Assembly: GCA_020726425.1 (NCBI GenBank)
Contig: DYSA01000004.1
Location: 1 to 32,125 of the forward strand
Direction of reading: 5' to 3'
DNA: 32,125 nt
Origin: Fibrobacter succinogenes
Lineage (GTDB): Bacteria > Fibrobacterota > Chitinivibrionia > Chitinivibrionales > Chitinivibrionaceae
Both the position numbers and the translations under genes were made by a program. A model generated the notes under the pieces. The model ran no database searches. It was not told where the DNA came from and saw nothing but the letters and a program-made list of their open reading frames with translations. Positions 25,166 to 32,125 of this stretch are shown here, one piece after another; within the stretch, counting starts at the first letter, position 1, and each line of letters begins with the position of its first letter.

Positions 25166-25513
25166 ATGCCAAGAGCTAAAAATAGAGTCGCATCACGTGA
25201 AAGAAGAAAACGTATCCTTCGTTCAAACAAAGGTTACTTTGGTAAAGGTAAAAATGCTATCAAAACTGCGAGTGACGCGTTTTGGCGGGCTGGCGTATAC
25301 GCATATCGCGACCGTCGCCAGAAAAAACGTCATTTCCGTGCACTTTGGATTCTTCGTATCAATGCGGCAGTTCGCGAACATGGTATGAATTATTCAACTT
25401 TCATCGCTTCGCTTAACAAAGCTGGCGTTGAACTCAACCGCAAAGCACTTGCTCACCTTGCAGTGCATGAACCTGCAGCTTTCGCAGCTGTTGTAGCTTC
25501 AGTTCGCGGCTAA
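25166..25513 (+). CDS. rplT: 50S ribosomal protein L20
   Basis: 115 residues, the normal L20 length (about 117), with the typical basic N-terminus ([26 protein letters not shown]) and the conserved stretch [18 protein letters not shown]20 binds 23S rRNA early in assembly and represses the infC-rpmI-rplT message in Escherichia coli; whether it does so here is not visible. It is 19 bases from rpmI, with AGGAG upstream of the ATG. Confidence 0.98.
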   Translation: MPRAKNRVASRERRKRILRSNKGYFGKGKNAIKTASDAFWRAGVYAYRDRRQKKRHFRALWILRINAAVREHGMNYSTFIASLNKAGVELNRKALAHLAVHEPAAFAAVVASVRG

Positions 25514-25537
25514 TCAGTTATTCTGATTACAACAATT

Positions 25538-25570
25538 AAGGGAACCTTCAATCGAAGGTTCCCTTTTTTA
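25538..25570 (+). terminator. Strong rho-independent terminator after rplT
   Basis: An 11-bp stem (AAGGGAACCTT with AAGGTTCCCTT), a 6-base loop and a run of six T residues. It lies 24 bases after the stop codon of rplT and ends the thrS-infC-rpmI-rplT transcript. The minus-strand SPFH gene converges from the other side, and the sequence could serve it as well. Confidence 0.93.
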
Positions 25571-25588
25571 TATTCTTGCAAGATAAAA

Positions 25589-26620
25589 TTACAGGCGACT
25601 TAAAATCTCTGCTTTCTTGGAATCAAACTCTGCTTGGGTAATCAAGCCATTATCTACAAGCTGTTTCAGTTTGGTAAGAGCAGCCATTGGATCATCAGCG
25701 ACCGGAACTGCCTGCGCTTGAGGAGCCGGTTGCCCCATCATCGATCCACCCATTGCCCCCGCCATCATGTTCCCAAAACCCATTCCAGCACCGAGTCCCA
25801 TTCCAATGCCCGCTGCACCACCCTCGTTGCGAGCAGCATCGCGCATTGCATCAAGTTGTTGCATTTGCGCGTAGTTCAACCCGACAGCCTGAGCTGCATG
25901 AGCCTCTGCTGTCATATCAGCGATACGATTGATACGTTTCATAGTATCTTCATCAAATGAAGTACCTTCGACACGGAAATCAGACATTTCAAAACCAAGA
26001 GTAGCAAATAGTGGTGCAGTTTTCACCGACAAGCCAAGAGCAATCTCTTCGCGATTTGCATCAATTTCCGCATAGGAGAATTTACACTCTGCTAAATAAT
26101 CAGTAAGAGGTTGTATAATACGACTTCCGATTACTTCACGAAACCGATCAATGGTAAAATCAACTCCACCACCGATGATATTTACATAGAACTCTTCCGG
26201 CTGAGTGATCCTAAATGAGTAGTTCCCATATGCACGAAGGCCAACGGGAAACTTATACTTCGGATCATCATACTTAATAACCGAAGAGGTTCCCCACCGT
26301 TGATTCAGAATGACTGTTGTTTTGAAAAAGTAGATTCCAACTTTATGCTCACTTTCAAAAGCCTGCATAAATTTGGAAATCGTTGTCCAGAACGGAATGT
26401 TATCGGTTTTTAAATCAACCATTCCCGGCTTTGTAATTACGGACTTAACCTGTCCTTCATAGACAAAGATGCACCCCTGACCGGGGTTTACAATCAGCTT
26501 AGACGCATTCTTAATTTCATTTCCATCGGCACTCCACTGTGAAAACAGCGCATTTTCTGATGGATTTTCCCATTCAATAACAGACCGTAACTGGCTTTTA
26601 AGTGCACTAAAAAGTCCCAT
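25589..26620 (-). CDS. SPFH (Band 7-like) protein with C-terminal SHOCT motif
   Basis: 343 residues from the ATG at 26620, where GAGG lies 5 bases upstream. The 10 codons before it (to 26650) lack a ribosome-binding site. The protein resembles the YdjI-like SPFH family (sometimes named virion core protein): VIEWENPSENALFSQW near the start, a beta-rich SPFH part up to about residue 240, a Gly/Met/Ala-rich linker (about 266-300), and a terminal SHOCT motif (DPMAALTKLKQLVDNGLITQAEF). No membrane helix is obvious. The family links to membrane or stress functions in some bacteria; no specific role is known here. It is divergent from queG, across 146 bases with no clear promoter. Confidence 0.85.
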   Translation of the reverse strand: MGLFSALKSQLRSVIEWENPSENALFSQWSADGNEIKNASKLIVNPGQGCIFVYEGQVKSVITKPGMVDLKTDNIPFWTTISKFMQAFESEHKVGIYFFKTTVILNQRWGTSSVIKYDDPKYKFPVGLRAYGNYSFRITQPEEFYVNIIGGGVDFTIDRFREVIGSRIIQPLTDYLAECKFSYAEIDANREEIALGLSVKTAPLFATLGFEMSDFRVEGTSFDEDTMKRINRIADMTAEAHAAQAVGLNYAQMQQLDAMRDAARNEGGAAGIGMGLGAGMGFGNMMAGAMGGSMMGQPAPQAQAVPVADDPMAALTKLKQLVDNGLITQAEFDSKKAEILSRL

Positions 26621-26766
26621 TATAACCTCGTCTATAGGGTTTATATTCACAACGTCGATTTCTACTCATAGAATCACATGCATAAGTATACAACAGTTAC
26701 AGTTTTCATGCAAGAATCAGAATTTACGATAATTGCAGATTCTATATTCGAAATAAAGGGGGGCAG

Positions 26767-27681
26767 ATGAAAGAACGAATTAAATATCTTGCTCGTTCAC
26801 TTGGATTTTCAGGGTGTGGCTTTGCTTCTACCACTGAACTAACATCTGAACGCACTTCGTTAATGGAATGGCTAGCCTCTGGATTTCACGCCAACATGAA
26901 TTATATGGAAAATCATTTCGAAAAGCGACTCAATCCTTCACTTCTCGTCGAAGGATCCAAAACCGTTATTTCCCTAACATTCCCCTATTTTCCAGATAAA
27001 ATCCAAGACTCTTCAACCTTCCAAATCGCAAAATATGCCTACGGAGAAGACTATCATGATGTTCTTAAGGATAAACTTAGAATTCTTCTGGAACAGATAG
27101 ACATTGAGTTTGGCCCCGTGTCTGGAAGAGTTTTCACCGATTCTGCCCCAATTCTGGAACGTCCTCTTGCTGTTCGCTCTGGGCTTGGCTGGATTGGACG
27201 CAATTCTCTCTTGATCACCAAAGAGTCTGGATCATTCGTTTTCATCGCTGAAATACTATGTGATCTTTCGATTGACCCAGATACTCCATTTGATAACAAT
27301 TTTTGTGGTACTTGCCGAGCTTGTATTGACAATTGTCCCACTTCAGCGATCATTGCAGATGGTGTGATTGATAGCAACCGCTGCCTCTCTTACTGGACCA
27401 TTGAACACAAAGGGGAAATTCCAGAAGAAATCCAAAACTTGAATCGCAATAGAATGTATGGGTGTGATATTTGCCAAGATGTCTGCCCTTGGAACCGTCG
27501 CGCTCAAAAGACGACTGAACCACGATTTCAGCCGCATCCTGAACTTCTGGAATTTACAAACGAAGATTGGAAGAATCTCACAGAAAATGAATACAGCCGA
27601 CTTTTTAAAAAGTCGGCTGTTAAAAGAGCAAAATTTGGAGGGTTGCGAAGAAATATCGACTCGCTTACTTCTCAGCTTTAA
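26767..27681 (+). CDS. queG: Epoxyqueuosine reductase
   Basis: 304 residues. It reduces epoxyqueuosine to queuosine in the wobble base of tRNAs (His, Asp, Asn, Tyr), using cobalamin and two [4Fe-4S] clusters. The motif TDSAPILERPLAVRSGLGWIG (124-144) contains the probable catalytic Asp125 and the cobalamin contact region. Clusters: C180, C183, C186 and C190 in CGTCRACIDNCP, and C233, C236 and C240 with a further Cys206. The length is a little short of the usual 340-380. A GGGGGG run precedes the ATG. The 3' end overlaps the mlaD-type gene by 17 bases, tail to tail. Confidence 0.95.
   Translation: MKERIKYLARSLGFSGCGFASTTELTSERTSLMEWLASGFHANMNYMENHFEKRLNPSLLVEGSKTVISLTFPYFPDKIQDSSTFQIAKYAYGEDYHDVLKDKLRILLEQIDIEFGPVSGRVFTDSAPILERPLAVRSGLGWIGRNSLLITKESGSFVFIAEILCDLSIDPDTPFDNNFCGTCRACIDNCPTSAIIADGVIDSNRCLSYWTIEHKGEIPEEIQNLNRNRMYGCDICQDVCPWNRRAQKTTEPRFQPHPELLEFTNEDWKNLTENEYSRLFKKSAVKRAKFGGLRRNIDSLTSQL
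27593..27620. repeat. Perfect 28-bp palindrome inside the 3' end of queG
   Basis: The sequence ACAGCCGACTTTTT is followed immediately by its exact reverse complement; the centre is between 27606 and 27607. It is coding sequence of queG (LFKKSAV), and about 45 bases beyond the stop of the convergent mlaD-type gene on the other strand. A palindrome this long could be a terminator-like hairpin shared by both transcripts, though no T-tract follows on either side. It could also be a dyad-symmetric protein site. Confidence 0.8.
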
Positions 27682-28585
27682 CGTCAGCTACTTTCTTCCG
27701 CAAAATCCGTAATCTCTGGGCTGATTTCACAAGAATTTTTGTTTCATCCAGATCTTCATTGAGCAATGCTAACGATCGAATCACTTCAGGGGGAACTGTA
27801 TCGGCGGCATTAACTAATGCTGTTAACTCGATCACCGCAGAATCTGTTCGTGCGACAAGCATTTCAACATCATCAAACAGTTTCGGTGTCCTCACTGCGA
27901 TCACCGAATCCATAACATTACTTCCACTCTTGAGTATTGCATTCCCCTGATCCAATGCTTCATTCATCGATTTCAGCCCGGTACGAATGGACGCAAAAGT
28001 TTCAGAGGCACGATTGTTCAGTGTTGTATCGCTTTTCAGTAATCGACTTATTAACCCATCTCCATGAGCAATCGTGTCAAGTATTTCATTTACCGTACTC
28101 GTTATCGAAATTACTTGATCACTCATCTCTTGAAGATTGAGCGGTGGTACCAGATCAAGAGTATCGCCATCCTCGATCATAGAATAACCCAGCCCACCAA
28201 TTTCAATTTCAACTTGCCAATCACCAACGAACATATTCTTTTGTTTCACACGAATTTTGGAATTGGAACGAATCAGTTTTCGATACTGTTCGTCTATTCG
28301 CAATTTAACGGCGACAAAACCTTCTGGATCGAGTTGCACAGAACGCACTAAGCCAACTCTTTTACTCAAAATGTAAACTTCATTACCTTCATTCAGTTGA
28401 ATATTTAATTTGTGAGTAAAGTTCAACTCAAACCGTTCACGTGCCCAGTCTGATCGAATAACGATCGCCGCAAGAACAATTGGTATCAGCAAAATTGGAA
28501 TAAGAACAAACAGCCCCACAACTAATTCGCGATACTTATAATATATCGGATCTTCATTGTGATATTGGCTTGCTTTCACTTTCAT
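27665..28585 (-). CDS. mlaD: MlaD-type MCE-domain lipid-transport protein
   Basis: 306 residues. One membrane anchor lies at about residues 24-44 (ELVVGLFVLIPILLIPIVLAAIVI). An MCE domain follows at about 55-140 (GNEVYILSKRVGLVRSVQL, IRSNSKIRVKQKNMFVG), with the usual hexameric lipid-channel fold, then a long helical tail with NEILDTIAHGDGLISRLL and a coiled region. It should bridge the inner-membrane MlaFE complex to the outer membrane. It is the last gene of the operon and starts 4 bases within the ATPase gene's stop (ATGA overlap). The substrate, probably phospholipid, is inferred from the family. Confidence 0.9.
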   Translation of the reverse strand: MKVKASQYHNEDPIYYKYRELVVGLFVLIPILLIPIVLAAIVIRSDWARERFELNFTHKLNIQLNEGNEVYILSKRVGLVRSVQLDPEGFVAVKLRIDEQYRKLIRSNSKIRVKQKNMFVGDWQVEIEIGGLGYSMIEDGDTLDLVPPLNLQEMSDQVISITSTVNEILDTIAHGDGLISRLLKSDTTLNNRASETFASIRTGLKSMNEALDQGNAILKSGSNVMDSVIAVRTPKLFDDVEMLVARTDSAVIELTALVNAADTVPPEVIRSLALLNEDLDETKILVKSAQRLRILRKKVADVKAEK

Positions 28586-29244
28586 AATTCAACCTTTGGA
28601 TTCAGGTTTAAAATTGACAATCCTTCACGGGAAAAAATCTTTGGATCATCTGTTGCGATAACAACGGTCATCGATTCGTCGGCAACAAGTTCTTCAAACA
28701 GAGGCTGAAAGAGCTTTCTCTGCTCATCATCAAGGCCATACGTTGGTTCATCCATACAGATCATTTCAGGAGAAATCGCCAGTGCGCGCGCAATCGAACC
28801 AAGTCTGCGCTGACCTTCCGAGAGTGACTCCGGGAGATTCCAAGCGACGCGGTGAAGCTGTAAACGACCAATCAACGATGAGACCTTTTCATCAATCTCA
28901 GCCTTCGTACCCCGCCGATGATGCCTGAGTGGCAAAGCGATGTTTTCAAAAAGAGGCAGATATGAAATCAGTGCGTGTTGCTGAAAAACAACGGCACTTC
29001 GCAGTTCTAATCCAGCGACAACAACTCGAGGTGCAGTCGCAAGATCATGATCATCCCAAATCACCGATCCGCTTTGAGCCGGCAAAACTCCGGCGATCGT
29101 TTCCAAAAGAGTGCTTTTACCTGACCCACTCTTGCCTGTAATAATCTTTGCTCCACCGGCTGGAATTGTGACATTGATCTTTTCGAACAATATCTGCGTT
29201 CCATACTGGCATCTAATATCCGCCAAGCGTACTTCGAACGACAT
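28582..29244 (-). CDS. mlaF: MlaF-type ABC ATPase lacking the switch histidine
   Basis: 220 residues from the ATG at 29244 (GGTGG 6 bases upstream); a frame-open extension to 29304 would add 20 hydrophobic residues that belong to the upstream gene's coding region. Motifs: Walker A GKSGSGKST (37-45), Q-loop VVFQQHAL, signature LSEGQ (141-145) instead of LSGGQ, and Walker B MICMDEP with the catalytic Glu. Where ABC ATPases have a switch His, the sequence reads IATDDP, giving Asp199. The gene overlaps the permease gene by 32 bases. Energising an MCE lipid transporter is the expected role; hydrolysis may be slow or atypical. Confidence 0.85.
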   Translation of the reverse strand: MSFEVRLADIRCQYGTQILFEKINVTIPAGGAKIITGKSGSGKSTLLETIAGVLPAQSGSVIWDDHDLATAPRVVVAGLELRSAVVFQQHALISYLPLFENIALPLRHHRRGTKAEIDEKVSSLIGRLQLHRVAWNLPESLSEGQRRLGSIARALAISPEMICMDEPTYGLDDEQRKLFQPLFEELVADESMTVVIATDDPKIFSREGLSILNLNPKVEL

Positions 29245-30022
29245 GATATACCACCGATAAAGGAATACTAATAAGTAAAATTGCAGAAATTGAAGTGACC
29301 ACACTCCGATACACAGCGCGAGGAACTATACGAAAGCTGGTCACCACAAGACCGTGATAACTACTAACAACGGCGATAATAATCCCGTACAGAATGCTTT
29401 TAAAAATCGTGAATGGGATATCACTCCACACCATGGCGTCGAGAATTTGAGATGAGTAGATAGCAAAAGAGATCCCTTTTGTTATTTTCGCAAAGAACAC
29501 ACCACCCACAAGAGCGACGATATTGAAATAGAAATTCAATGCGATAAGGGAAAGAATCATGCCAATAAATGCGGGAAGTACGAGATATTCAACAACATCA
29601 ATCGCCATGCTTTCCAAGGCGTCAATTTCGCGGCACACTTTCATATTTCCTAAGAAAGTAGTAAGAGCAGACCCGGAACGACCCACCACAACGACAGCCG
29701 TTAGCAGCGGAGCCATTTCGCAGATAATGGAATAAACCATGAGAATGCCAAACTGATTGCTCACCCCAAGATTATCCATATTTTCAAAGGAGACGTAAGA
29801 GATTGCTATACCAGCTAACAAACCGATAACCAAATTGATTATCAGCGAATCAACTCCAATAAAAAGGATCTGATTGGTCAGTTGTTTGAGCGGAACTGAT
29901 CGGCCTTTTCCGCGAATGAGAGATATCAGTGTATCGTAGAAAAGGCCGACCATAGAGTGGTAGCTTTCAAACTTACCAATCATCCCTCTTCCAAGATTTA
30001 ATATCAGACTATTTCCACGCAT
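29213..30022 (-). CDS. mlaE: MlaE-type lipid ABC permease
   Basis: 269 residues with about five membrane helices (first near 58-75, last at the C-terminus, ISAILLISIPLSVVYHVV). The MlaE signature is present: GRSGSALTTFLGNMKVCREIDALESMAIDVVEYLVLP, where the EIDALE segment is the coupling helix contacting MlaF. It is the first gene of the operon. Together with the ATPase and the MCE protein it should form a lipid transporter of the Mla/Mce type. No strong ribosome-binding site is seen before the ATG except GAGGATTGT. Confidence 0.93.
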   Translation of the reverse strand: MRGNSLILNLGRGMIGKFESYHSMVGLFYDTLISLIRGKGRSVPLKQLTNQILFIGVDSLIINLVIGLLAGIAISYVSFENMDNLGVSNQFGILMVYSIICEMAPLLTAVVVVGRSGSALTTFLGNMKVCREIDALESMAIDVVEYLVLPAFIGMILSLIALNFYFNIVALVGGVFFAKITKGISFAIYSSQILDAMVWSDIPFTIFKSILYGIIIAVVSSYHGLVVTSFRIVPRAVYRSVVTSISAILLISIPLSVVYHVVRSTLGGY

Positions 30023-30124
30023 ACAATCCTCATCTTCTCAAGCCATGCGAATATACAATAGGGTACTATTTTTTACTATTCAGATCAACTACTTCGTACT
30101 TGAATATGAACGAAGGAGGTTCGT

Positions 30125-30478
30125 ATGCGTACAAACAAAGATGATGTCGACGCGTACATCGAGACTCTTCCAACAGATCAAGCGGAGAATCAAACGGTTA
30201 TTCGTGATCTCATAAAAAACCGATTCGACAGAGAAGTGGAAGAGTCGATGCTATTTTCAGTTCCCACCTACCATATTCGGGGGAAAATGAGGTTCAGTGT
30301 CCAGACCGCGTTCCACTACACGGCCCTCTATCTCTATGACCGTTCCCTTCTGGAATCATTTTGTGATGCATTTAATGAATATCAGTCAGGAAGGAACTGT
30401 ATTCGCATCAAAAAAACGGAAGATCTGAACCAAAAGATCAACTGGATTCTCACTGCATTACAAAACTGTTTAGATTAG
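30125..30478 (+). CDS. DUF1801-type small protein
   Basis: 117 residues. The pattern VDAYIETLPTDQAENQTVIRDLI near the start, the SMLFSVPTYHIRGKMRFSVQTAFHYTALYLY core and CIRIKKTEDLNQKINWIL at the end match the YdhG/DUF1801 family (StART-like fold, function unclear). The start has a strong GGAGG 5 bases upstream of the ATG. It is divergent from the mlaE-type gene and has its own terminator downstream. Confidence 0.75.
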   Translation: MRTNKDDVDAYIETLPTDQAENQTVIRDLIKNRFDREVEESMLFSVPTYHIRGKMRFSVQTAFHYTALYLYDRSLLESFCDAFNEYQSGRNCIRIKKTEDLNQKINWILTALQNCLD

Positions 30479-30488
30479 ACAACACCAT

Positions 30489-30512
30489 GGCAGACAGAGA
30501 GGTCTGCCTTTT
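30489..30512 (+). terminator. Terminator after the DUF1801 gene
   Basis: A 7-bp stem (GGCAGAC with GTCTGCC), a 6-base loop and TTTT. It is 10 bases past the stop codon and lies between two convergent genes. Confidence 0.75.
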
Positions 30513-30527
30513 CCATATCCACAAAAA

Positions 30528-30947
30528 CTATCTCATTTTTTTCTCTAAAATATCCTCAAACGAATCTTTTTCTACCAAGCGATATCCACAACTCTCTTCG
30601 AGAACCGCCCCCATTCCAAATATGGAACGATGAGGATAGGTTTTGCAGATTTCCGGTCGCGATTCATGAACAGAACAACGATTTCCCTCCTGATACTTAC
30701 AACTAAACGTCAATGGTATACTTTCACTCTGAACGTCGTCCACGACAAACCGTTCGTATGTCAAACGATCCCATCGCAGAAGTTTTTCATACTCTTTCAT
30801 CGTATAGACCGGTCGCTTGCGATACGTAAGAATCAGTGAACGGCAACAATTGCCACATTGGACACAATTTCCACGAATTCGCAGATAGGGATCACGAAAT
30901 TCGCTGTACTGATTTTTCAAATGTTTCACTAATTGACCAATATCCAT
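30528..30947 (-). CDS. YkgJ-type cysteine-cluster protein
   Basis: 139 residues. Eight cysteines in the YkgJ arrangement: C28, C31, C34 and C35 (CVQCGNCC), C83, C91 and C101 (CKYQEGNRC, RPEICKTYP), and C120. The family binds zinc or an iron-sulfur cluster; its biochemical role is largely unknown. An AGGAA element lies about 9 bases before the ATG, inside the small upstream reading frame described next, so expression is probably coupled to it. Confidence 0.88.
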   Translation of the reverse strand: MDIGQLVKHLKNQYSEFRDPYLRIRGNCVQCGNCCRSLILTYRKRPVYTMKEYEKLLRWDRLTYERFVVDDVQSESIPLTFSCKYQEGNRCSVHESRPEICKTYPHRSIFGMGAVLEESCGYRLVEKDSFEDILEKKMR

Positions 30948-31099
30948 TGCAAATGTTCCTGCTGAAATCCTGTAACGGAAGCGAATGTTAAAAATAGATC
31001 ATGCAGAGTTTCCATTCGCCCTTTGCGCAAAGCAGATAATGAAGCAACGTATCCCTCGGTGAAATATTTGTCACATATTTTTTCTATTTGAGTTAACAT
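30929..31099 (-). CDS. Probable small protein upstream of the YkgJ-type gene (56 aa)
   Basis: A 56-residue frame beginning MLTQIEKICDKYFTEGYVASLSALRKGRMETLHDLF and ending HLQWILVN. It fills the gap that would otherwise be empty and overlaps the YkgJ-type start by 19 bases. Composition and codon use look natural (helical, balanced charges), and the ribosome-binding site of the next gene lies inside it. Its own upstream region has no clear ribosome-binding site, and no known family is recognised. It may be a real partner or a leader that couples translation. Confidence 0.5.
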   Translation of the reverse strand: MLTQIEKICDKYFTEGYVASLSALRKGRMETLHDLFLTFASVTGFQQEHLQWILVN

Positions 31100-31126
31100 A
31101 AGGTTGTTTCACTTATTATATTTCTT

Positions 31127-31174
31127 ATACCTTCATCACGTATTAATAGAATCCCTGCGGTGAAGGTATTTTTT
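31127..31174 (+). promoter_or_regulatory. Leader hairpin with T-tract before the 259-aa gene
   Basis: ATACCTTCA and TGAAGGTAT enclose a 25-base loop and are followed by six T residues, ending 25 bases before the ATG of the next gene. On this strand there is no gene directly upstream to terminate, so an attenuator-like leader or a structured 5' end is possible. On the other strand no T-tract follows. Confidence 0.4.
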
Positions 31175-31199
31175 CAAACAACATAACCAAGGAGAACCC

Positions 31200-31979
31200 A
31201 TGAAAACGGTCACCCCCCAAAATCTCGCCACGTACATTTACACACTGACCCCAAAAAACACTTCCCGCCCCATTGCAATTACCACAGCGGAGCTCGATTC
31301 AATCCACAATGTAATCCAAAAACACATTGATGATTTCACTCACCGTGGACTTACGGTCGATTTCCTCAAATTGGCAGCTCCCACCTCTAACCTTCTCGCC
31401 GAGGCAGAACACGCATGGCTTGCGGGACGCTTTGATCATCCCGAAGCAATCAAAATGTGGAAAAAGAGTTCTGTCGAAGGGTTTCTCCTCCACGATGATT
31501 TCCAGAAAGATCTCGAACTTGCCCTGGAAGATTCAGACGAAGCCATGAGAAGTCTCAAACTACTCCGTGAAAATTCCGGGCCGGAAAATATGCTCAATGA
31601 TCTTGCCGCTCAGGTTACCATTGCGAGAAAATATCTCCACATCGTTACTGCTGGAGGCATATCGGAAGCGAGAATCGATGAGATTGAACAATACTGCGAC
31701 GAACTTCGCACTCTTTTTGCCCAAGCGAACAGTGTTCCAGAATCCAAACAGGAGTTGAAACTAAAACGCGATCAAATTCGCACCTTTGCGGTAGAGTATC
31801 TCGCCACAATCCGTCGATATGCAAACCGAATCTACAAAGATGATGAACAAACACGGCTTCTTTTTACCAGTAAATATGACGCCGAAAATAATAGAGCTCA
31901 CTATTTGAAACAGAAAGCCAAAAAGGAAGCTGAAAAAGCTATAAAAGTAGCCGAAAAAGCGGCAGAGAGTCAAATATAA
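31200..31979 (+). CDS. Unrecognised 259-aa helical protein
   Basis: 259 residues, soluble, no signal peptide. It is mainly helical and charged, with a compact start (MKTVTPQNLATYIYTLTP), a middle part rich in Glu/Asp and Leu, and a C-terminal basic-acidic coiled coil (KQKAKKEAEKAIKVAEKAAE). AAGGAG precedes the ATG. It is a single-gene unit with a leader hairpin and a terminator. No domain is recognised and no function is proposed. Confidence 0.8.
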   Translation: MKTVTPQNLATYIYTLTPKNTSRPIAITTAELDSIHNVIQKHIDDFTHRGLTVDFLKLAAPTSNLLAEAEHAWLAGRFDHPEAIKMWKKSSVEGFLLHDDFQKDLELALEDSDEAMRSLKLLRENSGPENMLNDLAAQVTIARKYLHIVTAGGISEARIDEIEQYCDELRTLFAQANSVPESKQELKLKRDQIRTFAVEYLATIRRYANRIYKDDEQTRLLFTSKYDAENNRAHYLKQKAKKEAEKAIKVAEKAAESQI

Positions 31980-31986
31980 ACGCAAT

Positions 31987-32020
31987 AGAGGGGAAATCAA
32001 ATCGATTTCCCCTCTTCTCT
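31987..32020 (+). terminator. Terminator after the 259-aa gene
   Basis: A 12-bp perfect stem (AGAGGGGAAATC with GATTTCCCCTCT) with a 5-base loop, 7 bases past the stop codon, followed by the T/C-rich stretch TCTCTATTCTCTT. The T-tract is interrupted by C, but the stem is strong. Confidence 0.8.
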
Positions 32021-32050
32021 ATTCTCTTATTCTTACATTTATCCACAATA

Positions 32051-32125
32051 CTATCATAAATACTCGAGAGACTATCATAAATACTCGAGAGACTATCATA
32101 AATACTCGAGAGACTATCATAAATA
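32051..32125. repeat. 21-bp perfect tandem repeat array, running off the window
   Basis: Three full copies (32051, 32072, 32093) and 12 bases of a fourth, with no mismatch among them and no spacers. Each unit holds CTATCATAAATA followed by CTCGAGAGA, so a CTCGAG palindrome recurs every 21 bp, that is, every two helical turns. The array continues beyond the window, so its copy number is unknown. It follows a terminator and is probably non-coding; the one frame without stops would encode a TIINTRE heptapeptide repeat but has no start codon. Confidence 0.95.

Noticed and set aside
32051-32125. CRISPR array
   Set aside because: The 21-bp units are directly contiguous with no spacers, and no cas gene is in the window.

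Overview
The window looks like the chromosome of a Gram-negative bacterium with an outer membrane. The evidence is an MCE/Mla-type ABC system, ExbB/ExbD motor proteins, lipoprotein signals and a beta-barrel protein ending in Phe. Base composition is AT-leaning (about 40% GC by eye). Long periplasmic TPR protein + ExbB + two ExbD + AgmX/PglI-type protein is a set known from gliding deltaproteobacteria and, as I recall, Fibrobacterota. I lean to Fibrobacterota or a relative, with low confidence, because no rRNA or clear marker was available to compare.

Layout. 80-2335 (-): a degenerate Tex/S1-domain protein. 2470-8009 (-): a six-gene operon read right to left, with a lipoprotein solute-binding protein, two MalF/MalG-type permeases, a MalK-type ATPase, a small lipoprotein and a TPR-like exported protein. 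8087-11248 (-): a three-part fusion of an ATP/ADP-translocase-like membrane domain, HEAT-like repeats and a cyclic-nucleotide-binding domain. 11323-19825 (-): an envelope motor cluster, in transcription order giant TPR protein, ExbB/TolQ, ExbD-1, ExbD-2, AgmX-like protein, a terminator, then an outer-membrane beta-barrel candidate. 19941-21597 (-): ispE and rsmA. 21668-25513 (+): a small lipoprotein, tRNA-Val(GAC), then the conserved thrS-infC-rpmI-rplT block closed by a strong terminator. 25589-26620 (-): an SPFH/SHOCT protein. 26767-27681 (+): queG. 27665-30022 (-): an mlaE-mlaF-mlaD-type operon converging on queG. 30125-31979: a DUF1801 protein, a YkgJ-type Cys-cluster protein with a probable 56-residue upstream partner, and an unrecognised 259-residue protein with its own leader hairpin and terminator. 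The window ends inside a 21-bp perfect tandem repeat array.

How the genes work together. The motor cluster is the most coherent candidate system. ExbB with two ExbD paralogues should form a proton-driven stator in the inner membrane. The AgmX-like protein spans that membrane, with a cytoplasmic domain resembling the ribosomal L7/L12 C-terminal fold and a Gly-rich periplasmic arm ending in a TonB-like domain. The giant TPR protein and the barrel are the likely periplasmic and outer-membrane partners. One ExbD has Asn where the proton-carrying Asp belongs. The Mla-type operon would move lipids between membranes, although its ATPase lacks the switch histidine. No intergenic stretch longer than about 300 bases lacks a gene.
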